Positions 1-9,993 are shown, counted from the stretch's first letter. The stretch is 64,000 nt of DNA from Propionibacteriaceae bacterium (GCA_009782785.1 WRIJ01000010.1:18498-82497); one strand, 5' to 3'. Notes: generated from the letters alone by a model not told the origin. Made by a program: numbers and translations.

Positions 1-1446
1 AACTGCCTTGCCTTTTCCTTCTATATTCGTCAAAGACTTGTCAACCCTCAAGGCACCAGTGAAGAACCCTCTTCCGTCGGTCCATTCCACTAGTGACACC
101 CCCATGGTATCGCTGGTGACTTCACCTGTGGACTCATTGATCGCTGCACTGCCAGGCCCGATTACCCATGTGGTTTTTGCGGTGTCCGACTCAGCAAGGA
201 CAAGCTCAGGAAGGGTTGTCTTTTCATCTTTGGTGAGTTCTCGGGTCACCACCTGATTGGCGACAGTGTACGACGAAAAACCAAACACATCATCGGTCTG
301 TGCCATCCACACTTGTTCAATAAGAGCAGGATCAAGCATGGAGATATCGGTGATGGCATTTCCTTCGAGTGTCCATACCAAACATGGAGCACCACTAGCG
401 CCTACACAGTTCAGATTTTCAGCGATCGGAGTGAGATCTTCAATGGCATTGTTGTGGAGCCGCAGTTCCCCAGCTTTCATCATCTTCGCCAAGACTGTGA
501 CATCGGCGATGTTGTTGCCGGACAGATCCAGGAAATGCAAGTCTTTCATTCCAGCCAGAGGAGTGATGTCAACAATCTTGTTGTTCGCTAGATCCAAGTC
601 CCCGATTTTGGTCAGTTTGGTCACAGCCGATAAATCATCAATGCCGGATTGGGCAAGGCCAAGGACCTGAAGATTAGGCAGCGAAGCCAGTGGGGTGAAA
701 TCAGTCACAGCATTCGCACCGAGATCAAGATCATAGATGTTCGTCAGCTTGCTCAGAGGTGAGATATCGGTGACGTTGTTCCCGTAAAGATCCAGTTCAA
801 CCAGGAGTTTAAGCTCCGCCAGAGGTGTGATATCGCTGATCTGGTTCTTGTATGCATCGAGGGAAGTGAGCTTGGTCATCCCGGCTAAACTCGAGATGTC
901 TTCAACCATGTTCTCAGTAATATCGAGTTTTGCCAGCTTGGTCAGCCCAGCTATAGGCCCCAGATCATCAACGACATTCCCAGCGATATCGAGCTCTGTG
1001 AGGGCAGTCAATTCTGCGAGGGGAGCAACAGTCGAGATTCGATGCTCTCTCAGTGACAGGTCAGTGAGCTTGGTCAGACCAGCAATGGGTTCCAGATTCT
1101 TGATATTCCCTTTATCGATGTGGAGAATGGTCAACGAAGGATCAGGAATATGCTGTAACCCTTCCAGTGAATCAACACCTTCCGCGCATGCGAGGCGCTG
1201 TGCCTTCGACAAGGCTTGAAGATGCTCCTGGGTTACCTCAGCAGCAACTTGGTCAAAAGCCGGGGTTCCTTGAGCATAATCAGGGTTCATTGCACCGAGA
1301 GTGTGGGCAATGCACAACCGCAATTCCTGGTCGGGAACCAAACCTGCGCCTTGAGCAGGTACGGGAGTGAAGCCGATACAGGTGGTTATCGTCATGGTGA
1401 TCGTCGTGGCGAAAGCCAGGACAATACCGCGCGCAGATTTGAACAC
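1..1446 (-). CDS. Internalin-like leucine-rich repeat protein, C-terminus cut by window edge
   Basis: Read on the minus strand and absent from the ORF track. GTG start at 1446 preceded by GGAGG, signal-peptide-like [32 protein letters not shown], then repeated about 22-aa LRRs such as [45 protein letters not shown]. No stop down to base 1. Confidence 0.9.
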   Translation of the reverse strand, partial: MFKSARGIVLAFATTITMTITTCIGFTPVPAQGAGLVPDQELRLCIAHTLGAMNPDYAQGTPAFDQVAAEVTQEHLQALSKAQRLACAEGVDSLEGLQHIPDPSLTILHIDKGNIKNLEPIAGLTKLTDLSLREHRISTVAPLAELTALTELDIAGNVVDDLGPIAGLTKLAKLDITENMVEDISSLAGMTKLTSLDAYKNQISDITPLAELKLLVELDLYGNNVTDISPLSKLTNIYDLDLGANAVTDFTPLASLPNLQVLGLAQSGIDDLSAVTKLTKIGDLDLANNKIVDITPLAGMKDLHFLDLSGNNIADVTVLAKMMKAGELRLHNNAIEDLTPIAENLNCVGASGAPCLVWTLEGNAITDISMLDPALIEQVWMAQTDDVFGFSSYTVANQVVTRELTKDEKTTLPELVLAESDTAKTTWVIGPGSAAINESTGEVTSDTMGVSLVEWTDGRGFFTGALRVDKSLTNIEGKGKAV

Positions 1447-1663
1447 ATTCCTCCAACCGGGCGTACTGTGGCTGATGCTGGGAGCACCATTCAACTCTTT
1501 CCCATTCGTGCAGACTTATCCGCACCAGGTTTCATCTTACCCCGGTAAGATAGTGGGCTTCCCGACACAGGGTGGCCCAGGAGTCCTTCACCGGGCAAAC
1601 CATGAGAAGATAGTTGGGCTTACCAGCATAGCGCGTGAGCTATGGTTTGCAGAAAGGATTCCC

Positions 1664-2590
1664 ATGTCTGACCATGATCTTGTCATCATTGGGTCTGGCC
1701 CTTCAGGATATACAGCAGCCATTTACGCTGCTCGAGCAGGGTTCAAACCTGTGGTTCTCACAGGCTCTATGCTTGCTGGTGGGGCACTGATGACAACAAC
1801 AGAGGTGGAGAATTTCCCTGGATTCCCTCAAGGCATTCAGGGTCCTGACCTCATGGACAACATGAAAGCCCAAGCAGAAAGGTTCGGCGCTCAGCTGATA
1901 GCCGAAGACGCTGTCTTGGCTGAACTGTCCACATCTAGAAAGATCATCACAGACTCCAACAATGACACGTACCAAGCGAAAGCAGTCATTGTGGCTATGG
2001 GATCGTCCTATCGCAAGCTTGGCCTCGATGACGAGGTACGGCTCGGTGGGCGCGGGGTGTCCTGGTGTGCGACCTGTGATGGGTTCTTTTTCCGCGACAA
2101 AGACATCGCTGTCGTAGGTGGTGGGGATTCTGCCCTAGAGGAGGCAACCTTCCTGACCCGTTTTGCTCGACAAGTGACTATTGTTCACCGTCGAGACGAA
2201 TTGAGGGCTTCCCACATCATGGCAGAGCGTGCTCGAAACAACGACAAGATTGTTTTCGCATGGAATTCTGAAGTCGCCGCCATTAACGGGGACACCTCTG
2301 TTGAGGGGCTCACATTGAGAGATACTGTGAGCGGGGAAACTCGAGATATCGCTGTCGAGGGTGTCTTTATCGCTATCGGCCATGAGCCACGCAACGAGCT
2401 AGTGTTGGGCCAACTAGATTGTGACGAGCAAGGGTATGTACGTGTGGAGGAGCCAACAACCCGTACGAACATCCCTGGAGTGTTTGCCTGTGGGGATCTC
2501 GTCGACCATTCCTATCGCCAAGCCATCACTGCTGCTGCTTCGGGGTGCCGAGCAGCTTTGGACGTGGAGCACTACCTCGCTGACAACTGA
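1664..2590 (+). CDS. trxB: Thioredoxin-disulfide reductase
   Basis: [32 protein letters not shown] redox motif, FAD/NADPH motifs. Start moved from 1367 to the internal ATG at 1664. Confidence 0.95.
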   Translation: MSDHDLVIIGSGPSGYTAAIYAARAGFKPVVLTGSMLAGGALMTTTEVENFPGFPQGIQGPDLMDNMKAQAERFGAQLIAEDAVLAELSTSRKIITDSNNDTYQAKAVIVAMGSSYRKLGLDDEVRLGGRGVSWCATCDGFFFRDKDIAVVGGGDSALEEATFLTRFARQVTIVHRRDELRASHIMAERARNNDKIVFAWNSEVAAINGDTSVEGLTLRDTVSGETRDIAVEGVFIAIGHEPRNELVLGQLDCDEQGYVRVEEPTTRTNIPGVFACGDLVDHSYRQAITAAASGCRAALDVEHYLADN

Positions 2591-2600
2591 AGGAGAAAAT

Positions 2601-2918
2601 ATGACTGTCACTGCTGTTACTGATGCAACTTTTACCGCTGAGGTTCTGGAAAGCCCCATTCCTGTTGTTGTGGATTTCTGGGCTGACTGGTGCGTACCAT
2701 GCAAGCAGCTCACTCCCATCTTGGAGGAGTTGTCAGAAACCTACGCTGGCCAAGTGAAATTCGTGTCCGTGGATACGAACGAGAATCTTGAAGCGATGGC
2801 GGCCAACGACATTCGTACCCTGCCTACGGTGTATATCTTTTCCCAGGGGCAACTCGTAGAGTCCTTCCTGGGTGCCGTACCAAAATCGAAACTTCGTAGT
2901 GTTCTTGACAGTCTCTAA
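2601..2918 (+). CDS. trxA: Thioredoxin
   Basis: WADWCVPCKQLTPILEEL active site; ATG at 2601 preceded by AGGAG. Confidence 0.95.
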   Translation: MTVTAVTDATFTAEVLESPIPVVVDFWADWCVPCKQLTPILEELSETYAGQVKFVSVDTNENLEAMAANDIRTLPTVYIFSQGQLVESFLGAVPKSKLRSVLDSL

Positions 2919-2978
2919 GCCGACTCGAGGGCTTAACCAACTAGGCATCCTAGACCTTGGTAAGGCAGAGTAGAGCCT

Positions 2979-4322
2979 ATGACTGTCCCCGAGAAGCGAG
3001 TATCCACCCGCCTCGACCCTTACGTTGAGGCGTACGCTGAGCGTACCCAGGGACTCAAAGTGTCAGCAGTACGTGCTCTGTTCGCTGTTGCGAACAGGCC
3101 CGAAGTGGTGTCTCTCGCTGGTGGAATGCCCAATATTTCTGATCTTCCCCTCAACGCTCTTGGTGCGGCTATCGGCGACCTGATTAAAGCCCGTGGCCCA
3201 CAAATCATGAATTATGGCAGTGGGCAAGGCGAGCAGCAGTTGCGACAGCAGATCTGCGAGGTCATGGCTCTGGAAATGATTGATGCCAGTGATGAGAACA
3301 TCCTGATCAGTTGCGGATCCCAGCAGGGCCTTGATTTGGTGACGCGTACGTTCATAGATCCGGGGGATGTGATCCTTGCTGAGGCCCCCACCTATGTGGG
3401 TGCCTTGGGTACTTTCTCCAGTTATCAAGCCAGGGTTGTCCATGTGGATACTGACGAGTTTGGGATCATTCCGAGTGCTTTCCGCGCTGCGGTGGCAGCG
3501 GTGCGCGCAGCCGGGGGCCGGGTCAAATTCCTCTACACGATCCCGAACTTCAACAACCCTTCGGGGGTGTTGTTGTCTGTGGAGCGTCGCCGTGAACTCG
3601 TGGAAGCCGCCGAAGAGCTTGGTGTGCTCCTGGTGGAGGACAACCCTTACGGGTTGCTTACTTTCGATCATCAACCCAAACCTGCCTTGCGCTCCTATAG
3701 CGACCAAGTGATCTATTTGGGGTCTTTCTCTAAAACTTTCGCACCAGGTTTCCGCGTGGGTTGGGTGCTTGCTCCACCAGCGGTGATGAAGAAGCTCGTT
3801 CTCGCTCAAGAATCAGCAACCTTATGCCCACCTGTTTTCTCCCAATTTGCGATTAGCGAATATCTAGCAACCTGCGATTGGAAAGCCCAGATCGTCAACT
3901 TTCGTACAATGTACCAAGAGCGCCGGGACTCACTATTACGCGGTCTCGAGGATCACATGCCTGAGGGTACGACCTGGACACACCCGTTGGGTGGTTTCTT
4001 CGTTTGGTTGACCCTGCCCGAGGGCTTCGATGCCGATCAACTCAGTGCACGAGCAACCTCACATAGGGTTGCTTATGTGCCGGGGACCGGGTTCTATGCT
4101 GATGGTTTGGGGTCACGAAACATGAGGTTGAGTTATTGCTTCCCTACCCCGGAGCGCATCTATGAGGGTACTCGACGCCTTGGCGAGGCCATTGCAGAGG
4201 AAGCAGGGTTGAGGGCCACCTTTGGCCTCGTAGAGCCCGCTACGGCTGGTTCTCAGCCCATAGGGCCAACCCGTACACAATCATCGTCCGGTGAGCCGGA
4301 CCCACACCTGGAGGTGACCTGA
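2979..4322 (+). CDS. PLP-dependent class I/II aminotransferase (MocR/2-aminoadipate-type)
   Basis: Fold-type I motifs: YTIPNFNNPSGVLLS, VEDNPYG, YLGSFSKTFAPGFRVGW. Confidence 0.9.
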   Translation: MTVPEKRVSTRLDPYVEAYAERTQGLKVSAVRALFAVANRPEVVSLAGGMPNISDLPLNALGAAIGDLIKARGPQIMNYGSGQGEQQLRQQICEVMALEMIDASDENILISCGSQQGLDLVTRTFIDPGDVILAEAPTYVGALGTFSSYQARVVHVDTDEFGIIPSAFRAAVAAVRAAGGRVKFLYTIPNFNNPSGVLLSVERRRELVEAAEELGVLLVEDNPYGLLTFDHQPKPALRSYSDQVIYLGSFSKTFAPGFRVGWVLAPPAVMKKLVLAQESATLCPPVFSQFAISEYLATCDWKAQIVNFRTMYQERRDSLLRGLEDHMPEGTTWTHPLGGFFVWLTLPEGFDADQLSARATSHRVAYVPGTGFYADGLGSRNMRLSYCFPTPERIYEGTRRLGEAIAEEAGLRATFGLVEPATAGSQPIGPTRTQSSSGEPDPHLEVT

Positions 4323-5263
4323 TGGTACAAGAAGTCATTGTCGTTGCGGGGGGTCTCTCCCATGAACGCGAAGTCTCCCTCGAATCAGGGGGAAGAATAA
4401 CCCAAGAACTCACCCATAGTGGATTCCATGTGACCCGATCTGACATTGAGCCGTCTTTAATCGATTTGATCACGTCCATGGATTCGCCAGTGGTCTTCCC
4501 GATTCTCCATGGTGGAGCTGGTGAAGATGGGGCAGTACGCGAGGTGCTGGAGCTCTTGGGCGTACCTTATGTTGGTACGACAGCTGATGCCTGCCGGGCC
4601 AGCTTTGATAAGGCGCTCGCGATCCCGAGGGTGGAAAGGGCTGGGCTGAGTGTTCCTCGCAGGGTCATTCTTCCCCACGACATGTTCCGTGACCTGGGGG
4701 CTGCACCGTTGATGACCCTCATCGAAGACAAACTGGGGTTGCCTTTGTTTGTGAAACCGTCCACGTCAGGTTCATCACTGGGAGCCTCAAAAGTGTCCCA
4801 GATTGAGGATCTTCCTGCCGCGATGGTGAACGCGTACTCGTACGGGAATGTGGCTGTGGTTGAGGAGTTCATTGAAGGTACGGAGATCGCTGTTCCTGTC
4901 TTCGATTTAGGCCAGGGCCCTGTCGCGTTCCCACCGGTAGAAATCCATCCGGATTCTGGGGTGTACGATTTTGAGGCCCGCTACACTGCCGGGGCAACAA
5001 CCTATATTTGCCCAGCGAATCTTGATCAGAAGGTTCTCGACGAGGCGATGAATGTCGCTGTGAAAGCCCACACGAGCTTGGGACTTCGGGATTTCTCTCG
5101 GGCAGACATCATTGTTCGCGATCAAGTTCCAGTGTTTATCGAATCAAGTGTTGCTCCCGGAATGACCGAGACTTCTGTCGTACCACTGTCTCTCGAAACC
5201 CAAGGCGAGTCCCTGGGTCACATGTTGGCACAGTTAGTGAACTTGGCGGCCAAACGCGGGTAA
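4322..5263 (+). CDS. ddl: D-alanine--D-alanine ligase family ATP-grasp protein
   Basis: ILHGGAGEDGAVREVLELLGVPYVG, FVKPSTSGSSLGASKV, EFIEGTEIAV; ATG overlaps the preceding stop. Confidence 0.9.
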   Translation: MVQEVIVVAGGLSHEREVSLESGGRITQELTHSGFHVTRSDIEPSLIDLITSMDSPVVFPILHGGAGEDGAVREVLELLGVPYVGTTADACRASFDKALAIPRVERAGLSVPRRVILPHDMFRDLGAAPLMTLIEDKLGLPLFVKPSTSGSSLGASKVSQIEDLPAAMVNAYSYGNVAVVEEFIEGTEIAVPVFDLGQGPVAFPPVEIHPDSGVYDFEARYTAGATTYICPANLDQKVLDEAMNVAVKAHTSLGLRDFSRADIIVRDQVPVFIESSVAPGMTETSVVPLSLETQGESLGHMLAQLVNLAAKRG

Positions 5264-5304
5264 TTTCACTACTGGATTGTGGAGAATTGAACCCTCATGG
5301 TGGG

Positions 5305-5324
5305 TATGGGGATTATTCCCCATA
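5305..5324. promoter_or_regulatory. Near-perfect palindrome TATGGGGATTATTCCCCATA (operator or terminator stem)
   Basis: 8-bp inverted arms (TATGGGGA/TCCCCATA) with 4-nt centre. T6 tract begins 7-8 nt downstream. A related element occurs at 31388-31407. Confidence 0.55.
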
Positions 5325-5402
5325 GCACGGGTTTTTTCCTTCGCATAGTCTCGAGGTAACGCAAAGGCATCAGCCTTTCACCACACATAAGGAGACCCTT
5401 CC

Positions 5403-5696
5403 ATGGCGAACATTAACGTATCGTACGAAGAGATGAAAACAGCTGCTGGTCAGCTCAACAGCGGCAAGGATGATATTACTTCCAAGCTGGAAAGCCTCAA
5501 AGGCTACATTTCGACATTGGTGTCTAGTGGATTCATCACTGACAGAGCTTCCAAAGCTTTCGAAGAAACCTACGATCAGTACGACCGGGGTGCCAAGGAC
5601 GTTATTGCTTCCTTGGAAGATCTGGCCAAGTACCTCACCAGCGCAGCTGATGAAATGCAGGCCACCGACGAGCGTCTCGCAGCACCACTGGGCTGA
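5403..5696 (+). CDS. WXG100-family small helical protein (ESAT-6-like)
   Basis: 97 aa, helix-turn-helix pattern; central VSSGFITDRASKAFEETYDQY replaces the W-x-G turn; first gene of the T7SS-like operon. Confidence 0.85.
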   Translation: MANINVSYEEMKTAAGQLNSGKDDITSKLESLKGYISTLVSSGFITDRASKAFEETYDQYDRGAKDVIASLEDLAKYLTSAADEMQATDERLAAPLG

Positions 5697-5697
5697 C

Positions 5698-6276
5698 ATG
5701 ACCTCGATAACCGGATTGCGTGGAACCGCGGGCGAAGGATGGATTACTTGGCCCGTGGGTTCCCCGTCCTCTGTCATCACTGAATTAACTGCGGTGATGG
5801 AGGACGACCCCGAAGGGGTCACCAGTCTCACCACACTCATCGACGAATGCGATAAAGCTGGTGAAGGGCGAGGTGCACTCCTTGCTGGACTCTGGGTCCC
5901 TGGACAAGTGTTGGCCCAAATGTGGATCGGCGTCATCGTAGAACCAACTGATGAGATCTACCGCTCGGCCCGCAGGTACGAACGCATCGTCACTGGTCGT
6001 ACTGACGAAGGCGATGCCACTATCTATCGCCAAAGTGTGTCGTCACTTTTCGCTGGCGACACTGAAGCGATCATGACTGTGGAGAATCGTGCCCATGGGG
6101 ACGAAGGAGAAGGTTACACTCTGGCTCGGATCGTGTATTTCCCGCTCAGTACGAAAGACCGCGTCATCATCGAAGCGGTGACTCCAGAGTTTGTTGTTTT
6201 TGACGAACTGGAAGAAAACGTGACCCAGATGGCTTCACACCTGATTATTGAATCGACAGAAATTGAGAAGGATTGA
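5698..6276 (+). CDS. Hypothetical T7SS-operon protein (192 aa)
   Basis: ATG one base after the WXG100 stop; no recognised motif. Confidence 0.75.
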   Translation: MTSITGLRGTAGEGWITWPVGSPSSVITELTAVMEDDPEGVTSLTTLIDECDKAGEGRGALLAGLWVPGQVLAQMWIGVIVEPTDEIYRSARRYERIVTGRTDEGDATIYRQSVSSLFAGDTEAIMTVENRAHGDEGEGYTLARIVYFPLSTKDRVIIEAVTPEFVVFDELEENVTQMASHLIIESTEIEKD

Positions 6277-6277
6277 C

Positions 6278-7126
6278 ATGTCTCGACGTTTTTCTTTTGT
6301 ACTCCCCGAGATGTGGTGGAGGATTCCTCTGCAAAATGAGCAGGCTCGCACAGCTGGTATTGATCGGTTGATTGACCACCATTTCGCACAAAGAGATGAC
6401 TTGGCACAGGTACGCCACGAGACCCGCCAAGAACTGCTCGCACAAGCAGAGAAAGCTGCGCAGTTCTCTGGGCTCATGCAGGGTTTTTTCTTGGCAGGGA
6501 CAGAGGAACACTCGGTTGCTGCCACCATGACCTGCTATGACATGTCTGGAATGACTAGTCTTCCAGCTGACCTTGACTGGGCAAAGATCCTTCAAGGATA
6601 TGTTGATCCTGCGCAAAAAGACCTTGCAGTGTCTGCTATTGAAGAGTCCTACATCACAGAAGAGCAACGAGAAGCTTTCCAGCAAGAAGCGGAAACGTCA
6701 CCAGAGGATGAGGATTCCACATCCAAGGAGTATCCTGACGCATTTTTCGAAGGACTTGCGTCACTAGAAGCTGATTATGCAGATCGTCCTGATGTCTTGA
6801 AAATGCTTGAAGATCTCCGCGACCAGGAAACACCTTCTCCCGAATCCGATTGGGAACATGTGGACATCGAGTCCATGATTGCCTACCGCCGTGACAGTGT
6901 TGAAGAAGGAACAGACCACTTTGGCGAAGAAGCGAAAGTACCAACACTTCACGTGCAATACATGCAGGTTGTTCCCGATTTCGGACTCGTCCAAACCACG
7001 TTCTCGACAGCTTACTATGCCATGCGAGATGACTGGGTGCGAATGTTTGATGCACTCATTTCCACTTACCGGAATGCTTCCACACCAAGCACTTCCACGT
7101 CACAGGAGAATACCGATGAATCTTAA
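6278..7126 (+). CDS. Hypothetical T7SS-operon protein (282 aa)
   Basis: ATG just after the preceding stop; acidic protein with no recognised domain. Confidence 0.75.
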   Translation: MSRRFSFVLPEMWWRIPLQNEQARTAGIDRLIDHHFAQRDDLAQVRHETRQELLAQAEKAAQFSGLMQGFFLAGTEEHSVAATMTCYDMSGMTSLPADLDWAKILQGYVDPAQKDLAVSAIEESYITEEQREAFQQEAETSPEDEDSTSKEYPDAFFEGLASLEADYADRPDVLKMLEDLRDQETPSPESDWEHVDIESMIAYRRDSVEEGTDHFGEEAKVPTLHVQYMQVVPDFGLVQTTFSTAYYAMRDDWVRMFDALISTYRNASTPSTSTSQENTDES

Positions 7127-8387
7127 AGTTGACACACCGACCCTGTTTAGGGCTGGTGAAACCTTAAGCCAGATCCACGATGACTTTGCTGCTGCAGGTG
7201 CTCGGGCAAAGGACATCGCTTCCTACCTGGGCAAAAACGGCGAAAACGCTAGTGGGGTGATACAGCTCTCTTCCGCAGTAACAGAATTCGCTAATAACTG
7301 GGAAAAGCGCCGTAAAGATCTCAACGAAGGGATCAAGGCGCTGAGCGAGCACACCATCAAAGTTGCCAAGGAATTTGAGCAAGCAGACATAGACGCTGCA
7401 AAAGCTATTACTCCCGACCCTGAAGACAGAGGTGGCGGGCCCGGCTCAGGTGGTAGGCAAACCTCCCCTGGAGACGAAGCTAACGTCGGTGGTACCACCT
7501 ATCCCGGCAGTGGACGTAGCGCAGGAGTGGGTAGCACCACCTACCCCGGTGGTGGTAGTGCGCCAGGTACAGACACCAGTGGATCAGGCACAACCGACCC
7601 GGGTAATGCTGGCACAACAACACCTGCTGACAACACCACCAACCTTGGAGACACTGACGCTGGAAACCTAGGGGACACCGCGGATGGAAACACCCCTGGT
7701 AGTGGCACAGACACCACTGATGCCACACAGCCGACCCATGATCGTGGTGGGCACCACCACCATCATGGTGATTCACGAGACGAGAGTGGTCATGGGCACG
7801 AAACCCATCATGGGCATGGTTCCCACACCGAGGGTGAGCATGGTCATCGTCACAGTGACCACGGTGAAGATGGTGGTTCTGCTCATCATCACTCTAGCCG
7901 CGACAAACACCATGGTCGTCACCATCACGGCAAACACCCTGGCGGTGACCATCATGATCATGGCTCCCAAAAGCAAGCTGATTTTCACAGCAGCGAGGGA
8001 CCGCACAAGCACCACGGTGGACACGATCACCATGAACATCCAGGTTCCCCAAGTGAATCCAGTGCCACAAGCACCAGTGACACCGGACACTCACATTCCC
8101 GAGAACATCACAGCCATGACCGACACAGTCGACAGGACGCTCACCATGGTCATAGGTCATCGAATCCTGCAACAAGCGACCCCGCAGGAGCGAGTGGCAT
8201 GGAGACCCCTGACAGCGGTTCATCTTCTCCCACCACCCAGCGAGCTCACTCCAAACATGGCACCCGCAGCGAGCATCCAGCTCCTCGTGAAAGTAAGCCC
8301 ACCACTACCGGCAAACATCACAGCAGCCGTCAAGTCCGCTCTGATCACCAACCGCACACTGGTCACGACAAGACCAAAAAGTCCTAA
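7116..8387 (+). CDS. WXG100/EspC-like N-terminus with long His-rich C-terminal tail (putative T7SS substrate)
   Basis: ATG at 7116 overlaps the upstream stop. Helical N-terminus MNLKVDTPTLFRAGETLSQIHDDFAAAGARAKDIASYL, Gly/Thr linker, then HHHHHGDSRDESGHGHETHHGHG and similar His clusters. Confidence 0.8.
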   Translation: MNLKVDTPTLFRAGETLSQIHDDFAAAGARAKDIASYLGKNGENASGVIQLSSAVTEFANNWEKRRKDLNEGIKALSEHTIKVAKEFEQADIDAAKAITPDPEDRGGGPGSGGRQTSPGDEANVGGTTYPGSGRSAGVGSTTYPGGGSAPGTDTSGSGTTDPGNAGTTTPADNTTNLGDTDAGNLGDTADGNTPGSGTDTTDATQPTHDRGGHHHHHGDSRDESGHGHETHHGHGSHTEGEHGHRHSDHGEDGGSAHHHSSRDKHHGRHHHGKHPGGDHHDHGSQKQADFHSSEGPHKHHGGHDHHEHPGSPSESSATSTSDTGHSHSREHHSHDRHSRQDAHHGHRSSNPATSDPAGASGMETPDSGSSSPTTQRAHSKHGTRSEHPAPRESKPTTTGKHHSSRQVRSDHQPHTGHDKTKKS

Positions 8388-8415
8388 CCCCCACTAACTC
8401 GCTAAGGAGAAGAAC

Positions 8416-9993
8416 ATGGCACCCGACTGGAGAGTTTTAAGACCACACGATCCCATTCCTGGGAATCCGCAAAGGGTTCTCGATGGAGCTCAGGATTATC
8501 AACGTGTCAAGGAGGCTATCGACACTGCAACAGAGGATCTGCACGCAGTGATCAATGGGAAATTAACCCATGAGATGCTTGCAGAATCGGTGGATGCTCT
8601 TCGGGAATCTGCGGTGGAAGTACGCATTGGTCTCACCCAGGTGGCTGGGCGATATGAGGTCGCAGCTCAAGCGATTGGGGAATATGGAAACTCTCTCCTC
8701 CAAGAGCAGAAGAATGCCTATGCACTCGAAGTCGAAGCCCAAGCAGCACAGCAAAAAGCCGAGCGCTACAAGCAGGATGAAACAAATGCTCAAAATGATG
8801 GGAAGAGCTGCGCAGACGAACTCTCGTGGTACAACATACGGATCACCGAGCTCAAGTTGAAATTGCTCAATCCTCTTCTTTCTGAAGCCGACAAATTGGA
8901 CATTCAACGAGCGCTGAGGGAACTTGACAACAACGCCGCAGGTGCACGAAAACGTCTAGAAAACGCACAAGTGAAACAAGACAGCGCCAGGAAACTCAAG
9001 AATCTGCAACACGAGCAGATCGCGGACCTCAAGATCAAACTCCAAGAAGCTCTGAAAAGGCGAGACGAAGTCGCAAAGAAGGCTGCGAAACAGCTCACTG
9101 ATCATATCCGCTGCGATGGGCTGAAAGACTCTTGGTGGGATAGATTCCTTGAGGTCATCGCGAACATCATCAAGGCTGTTGTCGAATGGGCGGTCGAAGC
9201 TGTTGTCAATGTTGTCGAAGGCATTAAGAAATGTATACAGGGTCTCATCGCCATGTGTGCTGCTGGCTTGCATATGCTTGCTTATGCCCTCGAGGGTGAC
9301 TTGGAGGGCTTCAAAAGATCCGCCTCTCAATGGGTGGAAGGGTTCTTCACATGTATCGAGGGGCTCAATTCTCTCGCTAAAGGAGTGGGATCAATTCTGT
9401 CTGTTGTTTCGGTAGTGCTCATGTTCGTTCCTGGGATGCAACCAGTAGCTGTAGCCGTCATGACTGCAACAAGGGTTGCCACCATCACCAAGCATGTCAC
9501 TGAAGGAATTCTGATCGCTGGCGGTCGCTCTGAGATGGGGTGGGGAGAATTCGCTGTTGGTGTCGGGACCGACATCATTATGTCCTATGCAGGACATAAG
9601 CTTGGCAAGATAGCCGAGACCAAAGCGGCAACAGCGACCGCAACTAAGGCGGGCCAAACTGCGCTTTCTGGAACAGTATCTGCTTCGGGGGCGGTTTCTG
9701 GTGCGGATAAAGCTATGCAGTCTGCAGCCCGCTGGGGGAAGGCGCGCGACATGTTTGATGGCGGGCAAAAACTGCTTTCGCCGGCAAAGGGTATCGCCAA
9801 GCATTATGACGGACCACCACTCAGTAGCCTCACCCCAAACTGGTCCACCTCGTGCAACCTTGCAAACCCCTATCAGCCTTTTGGAATAACTAAAATGGTA
9901 GGGGTGGCACCTCGCTCACCAATTCCAATGACAGCAACAAACCGCCTGACCCCAGGTATTGTTCAAACTGTATGTGAAGGATTCAGTCGATAA
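8416..9993 (+). CDS. Putative T7SS-secreted protein with T7SS-signal-like N-terminus, coiled coil and hydrophobic centre
   Basis: WRVLRPHDPIPGNPQRVLDGAQDY resembles the actinobacterial T7SS_signal N-terminus, followed by a long coiled coil and hydrophobic segments. Confidence 0.7.
   Translation: MAPDWRVLRPHDPIPGNPQRVLDGAQDYQRVKEAIDTATEDLHAVINGKLTHEMLAESVDALRESAVEVRIGLTQVAGRYEVAAQAIGEYGNSLLQEQKNAYALEVEAQAAQQKAERYKQDETNAQNDGKSCADELSWYNIRITELKLKLLNPLLSEADKLDIQRALRELDNNAAGARKRLENAQVKQDSARKLKNLQHEQIADLKIKLQEALKRRDEVAKKAAKQLTDHIRCDGLKDSWWDRFLEVIANIIKAVVEWAVEAVVNVVEGIKKCIQGLIAMCAAGLHMLAYALEGDLEGFKRSASQWVEGFFTCIEGLNSLAKGVGSILSVVSVVLMFVPGMQPVAVAVMTATRVATITKHVTEGILIAGGRSEMGWGEFAVGVGTDIIMSYAGHKLGKIAETKAATATATKAGQTALSGTVSASGAVSGADKAMQSAARWGKARDMFDGGQKLLSPAKGIAKHYDGPPLSSLTPNWSTSCNLANPYQPFGITKMVGVAPRSPIPMTATNRLTPGIVQTVCEGFSR

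Noticed and set aside
8-1219. Several + ORFs over the first 1.2 kb
   Set aside because: Antisense to the LRR protein, whose minus frame shows regular repeats, a signal peptide and an RBS.
3063-3809. 248-aa minus ORF
   Set aside because: Antisense to the clearly coding aminotransferase gene; no motifs.
5370-5936. 188-aa minus ORF over the WXG100 gene
   Set aside because: Antisense to WXG100 and the following gene; no RBS or motif support.
7740-8160. Possible CRISPR or tandem DNA repeat in the CAC/CAT-rich stretch
   Set aside because: No regular repeat-spacer periodicity; explained by His codons.
7684-8397. 237-aa + ORF METPLVVAQTPLMPHSRPMIVVG...
   Set aside because: Out-of-frame reading of the His-rich gene at 7116-8387; its composition simply mirrors CAC/CAT repeats.
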